The position numbers and the translations under genes were made by a program. Below the pieces are notes generated by a model. It saw nothing but the letters and a program-made list of their open reading frames with translations, was not told where the DNA came from and did no database searches. Shown here piece after piece: positions 60,488-64,000 of a stretch of DNA of 64,000 nucleotides (its first letter is position 1; each line of letters starts with the position of its first letter). This stretch comes from Bradyrhizobium jicamae. GTDB taxonomy: Bacteria; Pseudomonadota; Alphaproteobacteria; Rhizobiales; Xanthobacteraceae. The stretch is taken from the NCBI RefSeq assembly GCF_001440395.1, contig NZ_LLXZ01000120.1, positions 138,474-202,473 of the forward strand, given 5' to 3'.

Positions 60488-62004
60488 GGTGACAGCTTTT
60501 TCGGCTTTGGCGAGACCGCCGGCGCCTGTGCGTTGGCATCGAGCGATGTCGATGCCACTGGCGTCTCACCCTTGGTCCCTTCACGTCCTATTTCGCGTCG
60601 CGGCCAGGAAAAATCGTCGGCGCGACCGGCGGGTGCCGGCAACGGCTCGCCTTTGATCAAGAACCGTGCTGCCTGCGCATCGATCGCCACCGGCCGCGAC
60701 CCGGGAGCACCGAGCAATTGATCCGTCCCGACAGAAGAGGCCTTCAGCGGAACGATCGGCCCGGCCAGCGGACGCGGCGCCGGCTGATCCGGCCGCGCGC
60801 TGGCGTCGGGGGTCGCCGGTTCGGTGGGCAGCACGATCGGCGCGGAACGCGCGGCCAACAGCCGGTTGATTTCGCGCTCGGCATAATGCGCGAGCTTGAG
60901 CGCGCCGGCCCTGGTGAAATACACGCCATCGGAGGAACGCAGCCGGCGGATCTGGCCTTCGAAATCGGGACCTTGCTGTGAAAAGCGCCCGGCTTCATCG
61001 ACAAATCCGTCCCAGACATCGACATAGGTGATACCCGCCTTGCCGGCCGCATCGCGATAGAGCGTATCGAGAAACGCCGTGTCGGCGGTCGCTTTGGCGC
61101 CGCGTACCGCCGGCAGACCCACCCACAGCACCGGCACCCCCTTGGCCTTGAGTACGCCGATCATCTCGTCGATCTTTTCTCTGTAGAGTTCGACCCAGCG
61201 CTTCTCGCGAAACTCATGCAGGCCGCTCGTCGAGCCCGCGCCCTTCTCCGTTTCCGTGGCCCGCCGCGCATCACTGTTGTCGGCTGAATCGTCCGGCGAT
61301 AACTCAGAATCCGCCGCCTTGGATGCGCCATCCGGCTTCGCCGCAGGTTTTTCACCGGAAGGCTTGCCGTCGGGCTTGACCCTGGCGTCCTTCTTGTCCC
61401 CTGGCTTGGGGTCGGATTTATCGGCTGCCGGCTCTCGGATTGCGACGCGGTCGTCAAGTCCGAGCATGACGACAATGGCGTCCGCTTTTTCGGTGGCGAG
61501 AATGCCTTTGGCGGCGGCCGCCCAATCGGCCGGGGTTCCCTTCGGCTGATACTTGATCAGGCCGGAGGCTGTCTTGTGTTTGCGGATCACACCCATCTCG
61601 GGCTGATCGGCATAGACGTCCTCGAGCCCGTAGGCGAGCCAGTCCGCCATGGAGTCACCGAGCACAAGAATGTGGCGCTCGGGTACGGTGCTGCGCTTCT
61701 CGGGGGGCGGCGCCTTTGAAAAATCCTCGCGCGCCGCCTGGGGCGCTTGCCGCGAACGAGGCGGCGGCGCGTATTGCGGCTGGTACGGTGCATACGCGTC
61801 GTTGCCGAACCAGCCGCCACCGCGTTGTTCGTTGCCAAACCAGCCCCCGCGTTGCGGTTGCGGCCGCTGCTGATATCCGCCGAAATTGAAAAACTGTGCA
61901 GAGGAAGGTCCGGCCATGCCCAGCACCAATCCCGCCGCAACGGCCAGCGCAATCATCCGACCACGCCCGGTAAAGATGCTCGGCCTTTTTGGATCCTTTG
62001 GCAT
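60439..62004 (-). CDS. DUF459 SGNH-hydrolase-like exported protein
   Basis: About 521 residues. Signal peptide (MIALAVAAGLVLGMAGPSSAQ), a Gln/Gly/Pro-rich stretch with GGWFGNEQRGGGWFGN, then an SGNH core: LVLGDSMADWLAYGL (nucleophilic Ser), VVMLGLDDR, and DGVYFTRAGALKLAHYAE (Asp...His-like end, with Thr-Arg before the usual His position). A Lys/Asp/Pro-rich insertion of about 70 residues splits the domain. Related proteins modify envelope glycans. GTG 62019 is an alternative start. Confidence 0.82.
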   Translation of the reverse strand: MPKDPKRPSIFTGRGRMIALAVAAGLVLGMAGPSSAQFFNFGGYQQRPQPQRGGWFGNEQRGGGWFGNDAYAPYQPQYAPPPRSRQAPQAAREDFSKAPPPEKRSTVPERHILVLGDSMADWLAYGLEDVYADQPEMGVIRKHKTASGLIKYQPKGTPADWAAAAKGILATEKADAIVVMLGLDDRVAIREPAADKSDPKPGDKKDARVKPDGKPSGEKPAAKPDGASKAADSELSPDDSADNSDARRATETEKGAGSTSGLHEFREKRWVELYREKIDEMIGVLKAKGVPVLWVGLPAVRGAKATADTAFLDTLYRDAAGKAGITYVDVWDGFVDEAGRFSQQGPDFEGQIRRLRSSDGVYFTRAGALKLAHYAEREINRLLAARSAPIVLPTEPATPDASARPDQPAPRPLAGPIVPLKASSVGTDQLLGAPGSRPVAIDAQAARFLIKGEPLPAPAGRADDFSWPRREIGREGTKGETPVASTSLDANAQAPAVSPKPKKLSPYDARLRKIGSPRLLP

Positions 62005-62164
62005 GCGCCTGGACCCCACATCCGCAGAACTTGTCTTGGGAAATTAGCACAACCGCCGAGTGGCGGTTCTCAGTTTACCGTGAAGTCTTCAGCACGGATA
62101 AGCAAGGAACAGCCCATATAAGGGATCATGTGTGGACGGCATAGCGTTGCAGTTCGTATCGAAG

Positions 62165-63763
62165 TTACTTGCCGGCCACGAAATAAAAGTCCTGCCTTCC
62201 GGAAATCGAGCCGTAGCTGAAAGGCTTTTGCTTGCGACCGGTCGCTTCCATGACGTCGTCGCGGACGAAATCGAAGAGCCTGCGGACTTCGAGGCCGGGC
62301 GTTGGAACATTTTTGACGAAGGCAGACGCGAACGGACTGTTGGTTCCGTCGCCGTCGAGCGCGGTCTCGCCATCCTTTGCGGCATACACCACCAGCGTTC
62401 CCGCCTCGGGCTCGACAGCGGCCAGACCTCGCGATACCGAACGGGACGCGACGGTTAGCGTGCGCTTCATCTGGTTGGCGAACGGGTTGTCGCGGCAGGC
62501 ATCGAGAATGACGAGGCGCAGTTTCCTGGCGCGCTCCGCGGCATTCAGAACCTGTTCGAGCGGCACGGCTTCAAATCCGATATCGCGATCCGCGGCAATT
62601 TTGGCGTCGGTCGGAATGAGATAATTGATTCCGCCAACTTCCATGCCGTGTCCGGCATAATAGACGACTGCCCAGTCCGCCGTTTCTGCGCGGGCTGCGA
62701 AATCGCGCAGCGCGCTGATCAGGGCGTCCTTTCGGAGATTGGTCAGCGAAGTAACCGTTTCAAACCCGGTGCGTTTCAAGACGTCGGCGACAAGGTCTGC
62801 GTCGCGCACCGGGTTCGGCAATGCGGCCGCGTTTTCATAGGCAGAATTGCCGATGACAAGGGCGATGCGACGATCATTGTTCGACACCCGTGCAGTGGGC
62901 GTAACAATGGCTGTAGCGACGTTGGTTTTCTCGGGCGACGCCGTTGCAGGTCGCGGTGACGGCAAGAGGGCAAGCCGCGCTCGCGCCTTGTCCTGCGCCC
63001 ATTTTGAGGCCTGCGCCAATCCGAGCGTCGTATTGAAGTCAGACCGCGCCTTGGCGAAATCGGCGAGTTTCTCATAGGCCAGTCCACGATTGACGTGCGC
63101 GTTCGCATAGGTGGGGTCCAGCCGTATCACCTCACTGTAGTCGGCAACGGCGCGGTCCGTGTCACCTTTGCTGCCGTAGGCATTCCCCCGGTTGAAGTAC
63201 GCGTTCACATACCTGGGATCCAGTCGTATCGCCTCGGTATAGTCGGCAATGGCGCGATCCGTGTCGCCTTTGTTGCTGTAAGCGTTCCCCCGGTTGTAGT
63301 ACGCGTTCGCATACGCGGGCGCCAGCCGTATCGCCTCGGTATAGTCGGCAATGGCACGGTTCGTGTCGCCTTTGTTGCTGTAGGCGTTCCCACGGTTGTA
63401 GTGCGCGTCCGCATACGTGGGATCCAGCCGTATCGCTGCGGTGTAGTCGGCAATGGCACGGTCCGTGTCGCCCTTGTCGCTGTAGGCGTTTCCACGGTTG
63501 TAGTACGCTTGCGCATATTTGGAATCTTGCCGTATCGCCTCGGTGTAGTCGGCAACGGCACGGTTGGTGTCGCCCTTGTCACGGTAGGCAATGCCGCGAT
63601 GGGTGTAATTTTCCGATGGTCGCCCCGCGCTGGAGTTGATCGCACGCGTGCACGCAGCGATGGCGCCTTCGCCGGTTTCGCGGGAGCAGCGCGTCGCGTC
63701 ATCTGCGGCTGCGGGGGCAGCGATCACAAGGGTTGCAAGGCAAAACAGTAGTTTGCGAAGCAT
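62165..63763 (-). CDS. secreted TPR-caspase-like (peptidase C14) protein
   Basis: 532 residues. Signal peptide (LLFCLATLVIAAPAAA), six TPRs of 34 residues, a Pro/Thr linker, then a metacaspase-like domain from about 300 (RIALVIGNSAYENAAALPNPVRDA). The His-Cys dyad is intact: VVYYAGHGMEVGG (His about 370) and VILDACRDNPF (Cys about 421). Probably cleaves after Arg/Lys in the periplasm. ATG 63763 has GGGGAC 7 bases upstream. No partner gene is visible; a CRP/FNR-type site is upstream. Confidence 0.9.
   Translation of the reverse strand: MLRKLLFCLATLVIAAPAAADDATRCSRETGEGAIAACTRAINSSAGRPSENYTHRGIAYRDKGDTNRAVADYTEAIRQDSKYAQAYYNRGNAYSDKGDTDRAIADYTAAIRLDPTYADAHYNRGNAYSNKGDTNRAIADYTEAIRLAPAYANAYYNRGNAYSNKGDTDRAIADYTEAIRLDPRYVNAYFNRGNAYGSKGDTDRAVADYSEVIRLDPTYANAHVNRGLAYEKLADFAKARSDFNTTLGLAQASKWAQDKARARLALLPSPRPATASPEKTNVATAIVTPTARVSNNDRRIALVIGNSAYENAAALPNPVRDADLVADVLKRTGFETVTSLTNLRKDALISALRDFAARAETADWAVVYYAGHGMEVGGINYLIPTDAKIAADRDIGFEAVPLEQVLNAAERARKLRLVILDACRDNPFANQMKRTLTVASRSVSRGLAAVEPEAGTLVVYAAKDGETALDGDGTNSPFASAFVKNVPTPGLEVRRLFDFVRDDVMEATGRKQKPFSYGSISGRQDFYFVAGK
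62999..63610 (-). repeat. six 102-bp repeats encoding TPR units
   Basis: Each unit encodes a 34-residue TPR. Units 2-5 are nearly identical (YNRGNAYSNKGDTDRAIADY), which points to recent duplication or gene conversion; unit 6 is divergent. Confidence 0.88.
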
Positions 63764-63841
63764 GCGAAAGTCCCCGTTACCCTGCCCTGGTCGGAACCAG
63801 CATTTAAGCAATGCAAACTTATCGAGGCAATTAGCCAGCCC

Positions 63842-63857
63842 TGTGATCTAAATCACA
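63842..63857. promoter_or_regulatory. CRP/FNR-type palindrome upstream of the caspase-like gene
   Basis: TGTGA-N6-TCACA, an exact match to the CRP half-sites, 79 bases before the start codon on the minus strand. Alphaproteobacteria have many CRP/FNR paralogues, so the regulator is not identified. Bases 63858-64000 show no gene. Confidence 0.5.
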
Positions 63858-64000
63858 AAGCTTGGCTCAGAGGACTGCGGACGCAGCAACATCAATGTTA
63901 CGGTTGCCCTAAACACCGGACATGACTCATAACGAGGACCGGTCCGCTATGGGCCATGTGTGGACGGCTCCTGGTTGGCAAGGGTTTTCTTCACGTCTGC

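Noticed and set aside
62051..62068. AACCGCC / GGCGGTT hairpin upstream of the DUF459 gene
   Set aside because: Short stem without T-run and with no gene ending there; left unassigned.
62999..63610. regular 102-bp repeats considered as a CRISPR-like array
   Set aside because: The repeats have no spacers and translate continuously into TPR units.

Overview
The window looks like a chromosomal segment of a GC-rich alphaproteobacterium of the Bradyrhizobium / Rhodopseudomonas group. I infer this from codon bias, small DUF1127 and DUF1236 proteins, a short intergenic repeat family that I recognise from Bradyrhizobium genomes, an EcfG-type promoter, and a catabolic gene repertoire rich in GntR/IclR/LysR regulators and ABC/TTT transporters. 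No rRNA, tRNA, CRISPR, transposase or phage gene was seen.

Layout. 1-1.8 kb: the end of a 4Fe-4S protein and an Mrp/NBP35 ATPase. 1.8-4.2 kb: a small membrane protein, a DUF1127 protein and a winged-helix/TolB-like/TPR regulator. 4.2-15.3 kb: a GntR regulator and an acetylpolyamine-amidohydrolase-like enzyme on the minus strand, divergent from a plus-strand operon (class II aldolase, complete peptide-type ABC importer, GhrA-like 2-hydroxyacid dehydrogenase, APH/hydroxylysine-kinase-like kinase, class III PLP enzyme), probably for uptake and breakdown of an amine or amino-alcohol. 15.6-19.9 kb: SDR, alpha/beta hydrolase and hydroxyacid dehydrogenase facing a two-subunit ThDP decarboxylase of sulfopyruvate decarboxylase type. 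20.9-24.4 kb: gcl-hyi-glxR, converting glyoxylate to glycerate. 24.8-36.3 kb: M50 protease with an SRPBCC-like N-terminus, APC permease, TenA, a ketopantoate-reductase-like protein, and a LysR-controlled SDR/DUF417/cupin/AhpD-like/epoxide hydrolase operon, then an IclR regulator.

36.6-50.3 kb is the most striking region: an oxalate locus with an NDP-forming acyl-CoA synthetase, a GntR/FCD regulator followed by oxc and frc, a 45-residue small ORF, a three-gene TTT transporter, an oxalate/formate-type MFS carrier, a two-CBS-domain protein and a second PanE/ApbA-like protein. Seven near-copies of a partial palindrome, TGGYAT-N5-ATRCCA, sit in front of these units, which suggests a local regulon under the GntR protein. 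With gcl-hyi-glxR 12 kb away, the genes could both burn oxalate (oxalyl-CoA to formyl-CoA to formate) and assimilate it (oxalyl-CoA to glyoxylate to glycerate).

50.7-57.8 kb: a lipoprotein, a LuxR-type regulator with an atypical receiver, and a type I secretion locus (membrane-fusion protein, ABC exporter with an aberrant signature motif) downstream of two Gly/Asn-rich proteins, one built of four tandem repeats of about 87 residues. 58.1-60.5 kb: archaeal-type (class V) fructose-1,6-bisphosphate aldolase/phosphatase and a phosphofructokinase with PPi-type active-site residues, behind a near-perfect EcfG promoter. 60.4-63.8 kb: a DUF459 SGNH-hydrolase-like protein and a secreted TPR-caspase-like protein with a CRP/FNR-type palindrome upstream.
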